Of a DNA stretch of 64,000 nt, positions 26,639-35,054 are shown one piece after another. Origin of the DNA: Acidimicrobiaceae bacterium. GTDB lineage: Bacteria > Actinomycetota > Acidimicrobiia > Acidimicrobiales > RAAP-2. The notes beneath the pieces are model-generated. The model was given only the letters and a program-made list of their open reading frames with translations. It searched no databases and had not been told where the DNA came from. The stretch lies in NCBI GenBank assembly GCA_027315005.1, contig DAHUZT010000070.1:1-64000 (forward strand), read 5' to 3'. Numbering within the stretch: the stretch's first letter is position 1; every line of letters begins with the position of its first letter. The translations under genes were made by a program, and so were the position numbers.

Positions 26639-26652
26639 CCGACGGCCGTCGG
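26639..26652. terminator. Perfect palindrome between convergent genes
   Basis: CCGACGGCCGTCGG is self-complementary over 14 bp and lies in the 44-bp gap between the HNH remnant and the convergent ACAD. It may serve as a bidirectional 3'-end hairpin; there is no T-tract. Confidence 0.3.
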
Positions 26653-26665
26653 TTCGCCGGAATTC

Positions 26666-27769
26666 TCAGGCCGTCGAAGCACCGTCGACCAAGATCGCGG
26701 CGAGGCGCTTGCGCTCCCCGGAATGACCACCGATCAGGACGTCGTTCTGCTTCGCCCGCTTGAAGAGGAAGTGGGCGTCATCGGCCCAGGTGAAGCCGAC
26801 ACCACCATGGAGCTGGATGTTGTCACCGGTCACCTTGATGGCTGCCTCGGCGGCGTACCCGGCCGCCATTGCCGCGGCCCGCACACGCTGAGGATCCTCG
26901 GCGTCCGAGGCCCAGGCGGCGAATTGTACGCCGACCCGGGCCATCTCCACCAGATGGAACATGTCCACCATCTTGTGCTTGGCGACCTGAAAGGATGCAA
27001 CAGGCCGTTCGAAGACCTGCCGCTCCTTGGTATAACCGATGGCCAACTCGAGGGCACGATCTGCGACACCCAGCAATTCCGAAGCGGCCGCCACCGCCAT
27101 GTCGTCCATCACCCTTCGCCACAGGTTCGCCTGGTTCCCAGGCGGTCCCAACGGAACGCAGGGATGCTCGTGGAACTCGAGCCGAGCGATCTTGCGCGTC
27201 GGATCCAGCGCAGGCACCGGTTCGGCATCGGGACTCTCGACCAGGAACCCTCGACGGCCTTCTTCGGTGCCGGCGACGACGATGACCCAGTCGGCCGTGT
27301 GAGCATCGAGCACGAGTGGTTTCGATCCTTCGAGTACCCAGCTGGCGCCCTTGCGGCGGGCACGGGTGGCGATCGAGCCCAGGGGATCGCCATGTCCCGG
27401 CTCGTGCAGTGCCACCGTCCCGCGGCTTCGACCGGCGACCAGCTCGCCCAACAGCGCTTCTGAACCGAGGGACCGGCAAGCCAGGGTGGCGAACACCGAC
27501 GAGGAGAAGAATGGCCCGGGGAGCGGCACCCGGCCCATCTCCGAGAGCACGATGCACAGCTCCGACAGCCCGGCACCCGCACCTCCAGCGGACTCGGGGA
27601 CGATCAGCCCGGTCCAACCCAGGTCGACCAGCATGGCCCACAGCTCCTGGTCCACTCCGTCGACATCGTCCGCCAACCGGCGGACGAGATCACCTGTGGA
27701 CGCTCGCTCCATGGCCTGGCGAACGACGCCACGAAGCGCCTCTTGCTCCTCGTCCAAGGTGAAGTCCAT
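26666..27769 (-). CDS. Acyl-CoA dehydrogenase
   Basis: This 367-residue ACAD starts MDFTLDEEQEALRGVVRQAM and ends with QLHGGVGFTWADDAHFLFKRAKQ, the signature of the smaller, partner-dependent FadE subunit. The strong middle-domain FAD motif of canonical ACADs is not evident. ATG 27769 is preceded by GAGGAGGA; the frame to 27850 is an extension. No adjacent partner subunit is on this strand. The nearest complementary ACAD is the plus-strand gene at 29.1 kb, which carries the canonical FAD motifs, so a cross-operon pair is possible. Confidence 0.87.
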   Translation of the reverse strand: MDFTLDEEQEALRGVVRQAMERASTGDLVRRLADDVDGVDQELWAMLVDLGWTGLIVPESAGGAGAGLSELCIVLSEMGRVPLPGPFFSSSVFATLACRSLGSEALLGELVAGRSRGTVALHEPGHGDPLGSIATRARRKGASWVLEGSKPLVLDAHTADWVIVVAGTEEGRRGFLVESPDAEPVPALDPTRKIARLEFHEHPCVPLGPPGNQANLWRRVMDDMAVAAASELLGVADRALELAIGYTKERQVFERPVASFQVAKHKMVDMFHLVEMARVGVQFAAWASDAEDPQRVRAAAMAAGYAAEAAIKVTGDNIQLHGGVGFTWADDAHFLFKRAKQNDVLIGGHSGERKRLAAILVDGASTA

Positions 27770-28074
27770 GGGTACTCGTCCTCCTCGCCTGTTGGCCGGC
27801 TCGTCCCCGACCCGGAGCCGGACGGCAGCACCGGAGCCGCCCATCGGCAACCCAGCGGCACCAGACCCCGGGGCATGTCGGAACGGACCCTGATGGCGAC
27901 GTCAGTGTAGACCCGAAGCCCGAAGCCGAACCGCTTCCGGATCGGCGTGGAACCTGGAGGCTTGCCGTCCACCTGCTCCGGAACTTGGAGGCGACCGGTG
28001 ATCGCCTCGACCTCTCCGATCGCGGAAATCCGCGCCGTCCCGCCAACACGCCTCCTACACTGGCACCGGTTCCC
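27770..28074. other. Divergent intergenic region, ACAD / DMT transporter
   Basis: The 305 bp contain no convincing gene. A 6-bp inverted repeat with a 2-nt centre (CGCGGA-AA-TCCGCG, 28021-28034) lies 40 bp before the transporter and could be an operator. TACACT (28056-28061) ends 13 nt before the ATG and could be its -10. Confidence 0.35.
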
Positions 28075-29010
28075 ATGGTGTACCTCCTCGCCACCGCCGC
28101 GGCCCTCTCGAATGCGCTGATCAGCATCCTCCAGCGCATCGGGGTGGAGGATGCCCCCGACAAGGAGACCCTGAAGCTGTCCCTCATCGCTCACGCCCTC
28201 AGGCGGGGGGTGTGGCTCGCCGGCTTCGCGCTGATGATCGGCTCGTTCGTGTTACAGGCCATTGCCCTCCACTTCGGCGATCTGAGCGAAGTCCAACCAA
28301 TCCTCGTTTCCGAGTTGCTCTTCTTGGTCCTGATCCTCTCGGTCTGGTTCGGCTACCGGGTGGGCGCCCGTGAGTGGCTCGGCGTGATCCTGGCTGCCGG
28401 GGGCCTCGCCGGCTTCCTCGCCATATCGTCGCCGACCGGTGGAGACCGACTCCCGACCAACTTCCACTGGCTCTTTGCCGGCGGCTCCGCCGCAGCCGCC
28501 ATCGCAGTGGCAGTGCTGCTGGCCCTCCGCGGACCGCGTTGGTGGCGCGCCGCCATGTTCGGCACATCGGCCGCGATCAGCTTCGCCTTCAGCGCCGCAC
28601 TCACCAAGGTCGTCACCCACTACATCGCGGTCGACTGGATCCAGATCTTCGCCCACTGGGAAACCTACGCCCTGGTCATCTTCGGCGTGCTCGCCGTCTT
28701 CCTCACCCAGAACGCTTTCCACGCCGGGCCGATCGGGGCATCACAGGCAGCGCTGGTCCTGGTCGATCCCCTGGTCAGCATCTCGATCGGGCTCGCCCTC
28801 TTCGGTGACAACCTGAATACCGGTGGAGCACGTGGGCCGCTCGAGGCACTGTCGCTGCTCGCCCTGATCATCGGCGGGTTCGTGCTCTCGCATTCGTCAG
28901 CCGTCGCACTCCTCAAAGGTGAGGGCGCCGCCGGTGATCAGTTGGCTCCTCGATTCCGTCGCCACTTCGGACGCTCTCGCTCGGATCCCACCCCCGGTCT
29001 CACTTCCTGA
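28075..29010 (+). CDS. DMT (EamA-like) family transporter
   Basis: This 311-residue integral membrane protein has about nine or ten hydrophobic helices and a positively charged C-terminal tail (RFRRHFGRSRSD). It opens MVYLLATAAALSNALISILQ, and the fold and length fit drug/metabolite-transporter superfamily proteins of the EamA/DUF-type found in actinomycetes. ATG 28075 is chosen since hydrophobicity begins there. Substrate unknown. It stands alone, followed by a 14-bp tandem duplication and then the ACAD operon. Confidence 0.75.
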   Translation: MVYLLATAAALSNALISILQRIGVEDAPDKETLKLSLIAHALRRGVWLAGFALMIGSFVLQAIALHFGDLSEVQPILVSELLFLVLILSVWFGYRVGAREWLGVILAAGGLAGFLAISSPTGGDRLPTNFHWLFAGGSAAAAIAVAVLLALRGPRWWRAAMFGTSAAISFAFSAALTKVVTHYIAVDWIQIFAHWETYALVIFGVLAVFLTQNAFHAGPIGASQAALVLVDPLVSISIGLALFGDNLNTGGARGPLEALSLLALIIGGFVLSHSSAVALLKGEGAAGDQLAPRFRRHFGRSRSDPTPGLTS

Positions 29011-29036
29011 GCTCCCCGGCCCGAGCTCCCCGGCCC
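29009..29036. repeat. 14-bp tandem duplication
   Basis: GAGCTCCCCGGCCC occurs twice in succession (29009-29022, 29023-29036), overlapping the transporter stop codon and running into the intergenic region. The first copy begins with the last two bases of the TGA. Confidence 0.85.
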
Positions 29037-29111
29037 GAGCCACGCTCACCAGCACCCTCCTTCCACCACCGCAGGTCGTCTGACACCCGTGTCACAGAAT
29101 CGCTCGTTGGC

Positions 29112-29117
29112 TAGACT
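29112..29117 (+). promoter_or_regulatory. Putative promoter, leaderless ACAD operon
   Basis: TAGACT ends 7 nt before GTG 29125; TGTCAC (29090-29095) lies 16 bp upstream as a possible -35. This would start the message at the start codon of the ACAD-thiolase-amidohydrolase-crotonase operon. Confidence 0.4.
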
Positions 29118-29124
29118 CCGGCGC

Positions 29125-30360
29125 GTGGACTTCTCCCTGACCGCCGAGGACCGTGCGTTCGGTGAAGAGCTGCGCGCCTGGCTCGACGAGCACCTCGAGC
29201 CGTTCCTGGCCGACACCGAGACCGAGGTCAGCGACTCCTCCGGGACCGGTGGCAACTCGTCCGCCGCGTCACATCAGCGCCGGAAGGCGTGGCAGCGGCT
29301 GCTCAACGACGGAGGATGGGCTGCCGTCCACTGGCCGACCGAGTGGGGCGGCCGCCAGACGACGCCCGTGCAACGCCTGCTCTATTCGGAGATCATGGCC
29401 GAGTACCGGACGCCGGGCATCTACAACCCCAACGGCATCTGGCAGATCGGTCCGATGCTCATCCAATGGGGGACCGAAGAGCAGAAGAAGCGCTGGCTCC
29501 CTTCGATCATCACCGCCGAAGACCACTGGTGCCAGGGCTTTTCGGAACCGGATGCCGGAAACGACCTGGCGAACCTCCGGACCATGGCCATCCTGGACGA
29601 CGAGAATGGTGACCACTACCTGGTCAACGGCCAGAAGATCTGGATCTCGACGGCCCATCTGGCCCGGTGGGGACTCTTCCTCTTCCGCACCGACCCGACC
29701 GCCCTGGAGCGTGGCGCCAAGCACGAAGGGATCACCGCCTTCATCGTCGACCTCGAATCCTCGGGAATCGAACGGCGCCCGATCCGGGACATGTCCGGGG
29801 AGGAGATGTTCAACGAGATCTACTTCACCGACGTGCAGGTACCCGTCGACAACCGCCTGGGAGGCGAGGGCGAGGGCTGGCTGGTGGCCATGAGCACGCT
29901 GGGTCACGAACGGGTCGGCATCGCCGGCCAGATCACCGGGCTGTCCGCCGATCTGCGGGCCATGATCGAGGCGGCCAGGGCCCTCAACCCGACCGCCCTG
30001 GAGGACGAGGTCCTTCGGGACCGCCTGGCCCGGGCGTGGACGGAGCTCGAGCTCACCCGCCTGCTCGTCTACCGGGCCTTGAGCAAGGTCATCCGGGGAG
30101 AGAAGAACTGGCCCGAGGTGCCGTTCTCCAAGCTCCAGTTCTCGATGTTGGCCCAGACCTTGGCAGAGATCGCCGTGGACCTGCTGGGTCCACTCGGCCT
30201 CCTGGCTCGTGGGGGTGCGGACGCCGTCGATCGCGGCAAGTGGACGCGGCTCTATGCCTTCCAGCGCTACTCGACCATCGGGGGCGGTTCGACCGAGGTC
30301 CAAAAGGACATCATCGCCGACCGGGCGATCAAGCTCCCGGGCCGGACCCGGTTGTCCTGA
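29125..30360 (+). CDS. Acyl-CoA dehydrogenase
   Basis: This 411-residue canonical ACAD has GFSEPDAGNDLANL, GQKIWISTAHLA, the MSTLGHERVG segment and the FAD-binding YSTIGGGSTEVQKDIIADRAI in short blocks. The start is GTG 29125 (VDFSLTAEDRAFGEELR), supported by a leaderless -10; a frame begins at 29089. It is the first gene of a plus-strand operon with a thiolase-like protein 25 bp downstream. It is the FAD-binding type of FadE subunit, so it may be complete alone or pair with the smaller ACAD encoded divergently at 26.7-27.8 kb. Confidence 0.88.
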   Translation: MDFSLTAEDRAFGEELRAWLDEHLEPFLADTETEVSDSSGTGGNSSAASHQRRKAWQRLLNDGGWAAVHWPTEWGGRQTTPVQRLLYSEIMAEYRTPGIYNPNGIWQIGPMLIQWGTEEQKKRWLPSIITAEDHWCQGFSEPDAGNDLANLRTMAILDDENGDHYLVNGQKIWISTAHLARWGLFLFRTDPTALERGAKHEGITAFIVDLESSGIERRPIRDMSGEEMFNEIYFTDVQVPVDNRLGGEGEGWLVAMSTLGHERVGIAGQITGLSADLRAMIEAARALNPTALEDEVLRDRLARAWTELELTRLLVYRALSKVIRGEKNWPEVPFSKLQFSMLAQTLAEIAVDLLGPLGLLARGGADAVDRGKWTRLYAFQRYSTIGGGSTEVQKDIIADRAIKLPGRTRLS

Positions 30361-30385
30361 TCCAACGGCATCAGTGACCAGATCG

Positions 30386-31987
30386 ATGACCTCTCGGAAC
30401 CGGTCCCCCTGCGTGATCGGTGTCGGTACGAGGACCTGGCACCCGGAGGACTGCGGGACCGATGGAGCACCGGAGCCACTGCTCATGTGGGAGACGGTTG
30501 CCCGTGCCGCGGCGGTTGATGCCCTCGGCACCACCGAGGTCGACGATGCCCTCGGCCCCGTCGCCGAGGTTGGGCGGGGCCCGGGGGGTGAGGTACTCCG
30601 CTGCACCGAGCGCCTGGACGTCGTGTACTGCCAGTCCTGGCAGTACGACGAACCTGCCGCCCGTCTGGCCGGACGGATCGGAGCCGCGCCGCGGCGAGCG
30701 GGCTACTCGGGCATCGGCGGTACCGTCCCCCAGATGCTGGTGTCCGAGGCGGCACGGGACATCATGACCGGGGACCTCGACCTCGCCCTCGTGGTCGGGG
30801 GCGAGGCGCTCGCCACCAGGCGGCGGCTGGCCAAACGGGGCGACAAACCCCCGTGGAGCTTCCCCCCGGAAGGGAGGCGACCATTCCCCTTCGACATCCC
30901 TTTCGACCCTGGTCAGGTCAGCCACGGCATCTTCGAGGCCTGGCTCACCTTCGCCCTGTTCGACAACGCCAATCGGGCACATCTCGGTACGGACCTGGCC
31001 GAACATCGCCGATCGTTGGGTGAGCTGCTGGCTCCGATGACGGCGGTGGCGGCTGCCGATCCCGAAGCATGGTTCCCCTTCGAGCGCGGTGTCGAGGAGA
31101 TCGTCGGTCCCACTCCGACCAACCGGATGGTTGGCTACCCGTACTCGAAGCTCATGACCGCCATCATGGACGTCGACATGGCTGCCGCCGTGCTCGTGGC
31201 CAGTGAAGAACTGGCCGACTCCCTCGGAGTCCCACCGGAACGCCGGGTCTACCTCCGGGGATGGGGATCGGCCCGGGATCCCGACGCCCTGGCCGAACGC
31301 GCCGACCTCTGGCGGTCGGGAGCCATGGCCGCGGCTTCGACGGCGGCCCTGGCCGGGGCCGGAGCCGGAGCCGACGATGTCGCCCATCTCGATCTCTATT
31401 CGTGCTTCCCGAGCTCCCTGACGTTTGCCCTCGACGCACTCGGCATCGACCCCGGTGCCGCCCGGAGCGCCGCCCCGAGCATCCCACCCTCACGCCCGGT
31501 CACCGCTACCGGCGGACTCGCCTACCACGGCGGACCGGGCAGCAACTACATGACCCACTCGCTCGCCAAGATGACGAGGCGCCTCCGGGCCGATCCGGGG
31601 GCCATTGGGCTGGTGAGCGGGGTGGGAATGCATATGAACAAGCATGTCTTCGCCGCCTACTCGGCCGAGCCCGGTGATCTCGAGCCACCCGATGACGCTG
31701 CTGTCACCATCGCCGCGGCCATGGAGACGCGTCCACTGGTCCACGGCTACGAAGGGGTCGCCACCATCGCCACCTACTCGGTGGTGCACGGAAGGGGCGG
31801 CGAGCCCGAATGGGCGCCGCTGGTCTGCGACCTGCCATCCACAGGTGGAATCGGTCCGGCCAGGTGCTACGCCAGGATGGAGGACGCTGACGACCTTCGA
31901 GCTGCCGAGACCACTGAGATCATCGGGAAGCCGGTCCATCTGGCCCCCGAGGGAGAACGCACCATCGCCCGGCTCTCGCTAGGCTGA
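30386..31987 (+). CDS. Thiolase-like protein with C-terminal extension, no nucleophilic cysteine
   Basis: This 533-residue thiolase-superfamily protein starts SPCVIGVGTRTWHPED. The thiolase core spans about residues 8-420, and a C-terminal extra domain of about 100 residues (PLVHGYEGVATIATYSVVHG) resembles the additional domain of type-1 thiolase-like proteins. In the nucleophile position the sequence reads YSGIGGTVPQML with no Cys, so a classical thiolase reaction is unlikely. Conserved glycine loops (TATGGLAYHGGPGSNY) remain, compatible with acyl-CoA binding. ATG 30386 is chosen; GTG 30374 is possible. It lies between an ACAD and an amidohydrolase in one operon. Confidence 0.8.
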   Translation: MTSRNRSPCVIGVGTRTWHPEDCGTDGAPEPLLMWETVARAAAVDALGTTEVDDALGPVAEVGRGPGGEVLRCTERLDVVYCQSWQYDEPAARLAGRIGAAPRRAGYSGIGGTVPQMLVSEAARDIMTGDLDLALVVGGEALATRRRLAKRGDKPPWSFPPEGRRPFPFDIPFDPGQVSHGIFEAWLTFALFDNANRAHLGTDLAEHRRSLGELLAPMTAVAAADPEAWFPFERGVEEIVGPTPTNRMVGYPYSKLMTAIMDVDMAAAVLVASEELADSLGVPPERRVYLRGWGSARDPDALAERADLWRSGAMAAASTAALAGAGAGADDVAHLDLYSCFPSSLTFALDALGIDPGAARSAAPSIPPSRPVTATGGLAYHGGPGSNYMTHSLAKMTRRLRADPGAIGLVSGVGMHMNKHVFAAYSAEPGDLEPPDDAAVTIAAAMETRPLVHGYEGVATIATYSVVHGRGGEPEWAPLVCDLPSTGGIGPARCYARMEDADDLRAAETTEIIGKPVHLAPEGERTIARLSLG

Positions 31988-32122
31988 CCGCGGAAATGCC
32001 GTTTTCGGTCGGCCCGACACCTCGCCGACCGGCAGCATGCCGAGACCAGCATGGATCACCAGAATCAGCGGCACCGGAATGAGCACCACAGGGAGAGCCT
32101 TGCGTCACCAGGAAGGGACCAG

Positions 32123-33409
32123 ATGCGAACCGAGGACCTGATACTCGTCAGCGTGGACGACCACATCGTCGAGCCACCCGGACTGTTCGATGGGCGTCTG
32201 CCGGCCAAGTACGCGGACCTGGCCCCCCGGCTCACGCGCAAGGAGGACGGAACCGACGTCTGGATCTACGACGGCAACGAAATACCCAACATCGGCCTCA
32301 ACGCCGTCGTCGGAAGGCCCCCGGAGGAGTACGGGATCGAACCGACGTCACTCGAGGACATGCGGCCGGGCTGTTACGACGTCAACGAGCGTGTCCGGGA
32401 CATGAACGCCAACGGTGTCCTCGGTTCGATGAACTTCCCCTCCTTTCCCCAGTTCTGTGGGCAGCTCTTCGCCCGAAGCGAAGACAAGGACATGGCACTC
32501 GCCATGGTGCGCGCCTACAACGACTGGCACATCGAAGGTTGGTGCGGGGCGGCACCGGGACGCTTCATCCCGCTTGCCATCCCGGTGCTGTGGGACCCGA
32601 AGCTGGCCGCAGACGAAGTCCGGAGAGTGGCCGCGAAGGGTTGCCACGCCGTGACGTTCTCCGAGAACCCCGAGAAGTTGGGATGGCCGAGCTTCCATTC
32701 CGACCACTGGGATCCGTTCTGGCAGGCCTGCTCGGACGAGGGGACGATCGCCTGTTTGCACATCGGGTCGTCGTCCCAGCTGGTGATCACGTCGGTGGAG
32801 GCCCCCATCGACGTCCTGATCACCCTGCAGCCGATGAACATCGTGCAGGCAGCGGCCGACCTTCTGTGGTCGCCCGTTCTGCGCAAGTTCCCCGACCTCC
32901 GGATCGCCCTGTCAGAGGGCGGCATCGGCTGGATCCCCTACCTGCTCGAACGGGTCGACTACGTGTACCACCATCACCGGGCCTGGACGGGTCAGGACTT
33001 CGGCGACATCCTCCCCAGCCAGCTCTTCAAGGAACGGATCATCACCTGCTTCATCGACGATGCCTTCGGAGTCGACAACCGCCGATACCTGAACCTCGAC
33101 AACATCACCTGGGAGTGCGACTACCCGCACTCGGACTCGACCTGGCCCCAGGCCCCCGAGCTGGCCATGAAGTACCTGGCCGAAGTCGACGACGGTGAGG
33201 TCGACAAGATCACCCATCTGAACGCCATGCGCCATTTCCGCTACGACCCGTTCGGCATCCGGCCACGCGAGCGCTGCACCGTGGGCGCCCTCCGGGCCGA
33301 AGCCGGTGACGTGGATGTCTCCGTCGTGTCACGGGCTCCGGCCGGCACCGTGGCGAAGAAGCGGACAGGAGCCAGCGACCTCAAGTCGCTCAGCGACGAC
33401 GAGGGCTGA
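32123..33409 (+). CDS. Amidohydrolase family protein (PF04909-like)
   Basis: This 428-residue TIM-barrel hydrolase/decarboxylase of the amidohydrolase-2 group has metal-site segment SVDDHIVEPP at the N-terminus, HIGSSS in the middle and ECDYPHSDSTWP near the end, the family's Asp-Tyr-Pro-His signature. ATG 32123 has AGGAAGGGA upstream; the frame to 32051 is an extension. It is followed two bases later by a crotonase. Close homologues in actinomycetes sit beside FadE and crotonase genes, but the reaction is unknown. Paralogue of the 5.6-kb gene. Confidence 0.85.
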   Translation: MRTEDLILVSVDDHIVEPPGLFDGRLPAKYADLAPRLTRKEDGTDVWIYDGNEIPNIGLNAVVGRPPEEYGIEPTSLEDMRPGCYDVNERVRDMNANGVLGSMNFPSFPQFCGQLFARSEDKDMALAMVRAYNDWHIEGWCGAAPGRFIPLAIPVLWDPKLAADEVRRVAAKGCHAVTFSENPEKLGWPSFHSDHWDPFWQACSDEGTIACLHIGSSSQLVITSVEAPIDVLITLQPMNIVQAAADLLWSPVLRKFPDLRIALSEGGIGWIPYLLERVDYVYHHHRAWTGQDFGDILPSQLFKERIITCFIDDAFGVDNRRYLNLDNITWECDYPHSDSTWPQAPELAMKYLAEVDDGEVDKITHLNAMRHFRYDPFGIRPRERCTVGALRAEAGDVDVSVVSRAPAGTVAKKRTGASDLKSLSDDEG

Positions 33410-33411
33410 CT

Positions 33412-34221
33412 GTGCCCGTCCACTACGAGACCGGGGACGACCATGTCACCCGTATCGTCATCGACCGGCCCGACACCAAGAACGCGATGGACATGGAGCA
33501 CTTCTTCCTGCTCCGGTCGGCATGGGATCGCTTCGACGACGACGACCAGGCGTGGGTGGCCATCATCACCGGTGTCGGAGACGCCTTTCTCTCCGGTGCC
33601 GATCTCAAGACCTACATCCCCCAGATCACCGAGCACCAGAAACGGATCAGTGCCGGCGAGGTCAGCGACCTTGGCGGCTATCAACTCGATGACGGCATGA
33701 AGGCCGTGCTCCGGGGCGTCAAGCTGTACAAGCCGATCATCGCCGCCGTCAACGGCGTGTGCGTGGCAGGTGGTATGGAGATGCTCGGCGGCTGCGACAT
33801 CCGGGTGGCGGCCGACACCGCCACCTTTGGTGTGCTCGAACCGAAACGGGGTCTGTTCGCAGGGGGAGGCACTACAGTCAGGCTGCCCCGCCAGATCCCC
33901 TATCCGGCTGCCATGGAGCTGCTCCTCTGCGCCGACCGGATCAGTGCCTCCCGAGCTCTCGATATGGGACTGGTCAACGAGGTGACCGCGCCCGTCGACC
34001 TGATGGGCCGGGCCGAGGACTTCGCCAGGCGGATCACGGCCAACGGTCCCCTGGCCGTGCGAAAGACCAAGGAATCGGTGCTGCGAGGCCTGGCCTGCGA
34101 CATGCGAGAGGCGTATCGGATCGAGTCGGAGCTGGCCGCCGAGGTGTTCGGCAGCGACGACGCCAAGGAGGGCCCCCGAGCGTTCGCGGAGAAACGCACC
34201 CCACTCTGGACCGGCCACTGA
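33412..34221 (+). CDS. Enoyl-CoA hydratase/isomerase family protein
   Basis: This 269-residue crotonase has oxyanion-hole segments LSGADLKTY and GVCVAGGMEMLGGCDIR. A catalytic-Glu candidate lies in TFGVLEPKRGLFAGGG, so hydratase activity is plausible. GTG 33412 follows the amidohydrolase stop by 2 bp, indicating tight coupling. It would hydrate the enoyl-CoA produced by the ACAD at the head of the operon. Confidence 0.88.
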   Translation: MPVHYETGDDHVTRIVIDRPDTKNAMDMEHFFLLRSAWDRFDDDDQAWVAIITGVGDAFLSGADLKTYIPQITEHQKRISAGEVSDLGGYQLDDGMKAVLRGVKLYKPIIAAVNGVCVAGGMEMLGGCDIRVAADTATFGVLEPKRGLFAGGGTTVRLPRQIPYPAAMELLLCADRISASRALDMGLVNEVTAPVDLMGRAEDFARRITANGPLAVRKTKESVLRGLACDMREAYRIESELAAEVFGSDDAKEGPRAFAEKRTPLWTGH

Positions 34222-34227
34222 GCCCCA

Positions 34228-34240
34228 CGCCGGGACGGCG
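34228..34240. terminator. Short hairpin between convergent genes
   Basis: CGCCG-GGA-CGGCG forms a 5-bp stem in the 30-bp gap between the crotonase and the class II aldolase. It is a weak candidate without a T-tract. Confidence 0.2.
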
Positions 34241-34251
34241 AACTACCCGGA

Positions 34252-34908
34252 TCATCCCTTGTAGCTGCGCATGAACCCGGTATAGATGCCTGCAAAGCCG
34301 GCATTCACCTCGTCGGGTAGGGGATGCAGCTCGCCGAGCTGGCCAGCACCCCAGAGGATGTGGGCACTCCGCTCCACCAGGGCAGTGATGTGGAGGACCT
34401 TGTCAGGGGTCGGTCCGACTGCCACCATGCCGTGATTCGCGATGAGGGCGGCCCCACGGTCCTTCAGGGCTGACACGGCCTGCTCTCCGAGGTCGCTTGT
34501 TCCGCTCGCCGCGTAACCGGTCACGCGGACTTCCCCTCCGATGTAGATGGAGAACTCGTCGATGCACGGCGGGATCGACCGGTGGGCCACCGCGAACATG
34601 GTGGCGTGCACGGGATGGGAGTGGATGACCGAGCCGATGTCGTCGTACGCCGCGTAACAGGCCAGGTGTAGAGCCATCTCCGAGGACGGTGAGCGGGATC
34701 CCTCGAGCACGCCACCCTCGGGATCCACCTTGACCAGGTCCTCGAGCTCCATCGTGGCATAGCTCACCGAGGACGGAGTGATCCAGACGGTACCCTCTTC
34801 GGTGCGTGCAGAAATATTGCCGGCGGTACCCTCCACCAGGCCGCGCTCCAGCATGTCCTTGGCCGCGGCCAGCACGGCCTCGGCGGCATGCTCCACGAAT
34901 GCAGGCAC
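34252..34908 (-). CDS. Class II aldolase/adducin family protein
   Basis: This 218-residue zinc enzyme of the fuculose-phosphate-aldolase family has GTAGNISAR (phosphate loop), SSEMALH, the metal ligands in HSHPVH and a third site in ANHGMV. The third zinc histidine is in ERSAH. Such enzymes cleave or epimerise phosphorylated sugars, or decarboxylate related acids. GTG 34908 has GAGGAGG upstream. It stands alone on the minus strand, downstream of the synthetase at 35.1 kb with a 146-bp gap; a link to the FGGY kinase at 12 kb is conceivable but only speculative. Confidence 0.88.
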   Translation of the reverse strand: MPAFVEHAAEAVLAAAKDMLERGLVEGTAGNISARTEEGTVWITPSSVSYATMELEDLVKVDPEGGVLEGSRSPSSEMALHLACYAAYDDIGSVIHSHPVHATMFAVAHRSIPPCIDEFSIYIGGEVRVTGYAASGTSDLGEQAVSALKDRGAALIANHGMVAVGPTPDKVLHITALVERSAHILWGAGQLGELHPLPDEVNAGFAGIYTGFMRSYKG

Positions 34909-35054
34909 TTGCTACCTCCTCGTCGGCCGGTGGACCCGGTGGTGGTCGGAACGCACGATGCTAACCGGTACCAGCCCTCGCGAGACCGGTGTCAGTCGCG
35001 GACCGGCGGCGGTTCCACGTCCGGCGATCCCTCCGGTGGTCGAGCCGCGCCCCG

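Noticed and set aside
31985..32015. Possible terminator after the thiolase-like gene
   Set aside because: Only a 5-bp interrupted stem; the operon continues to the amidohydrolase.
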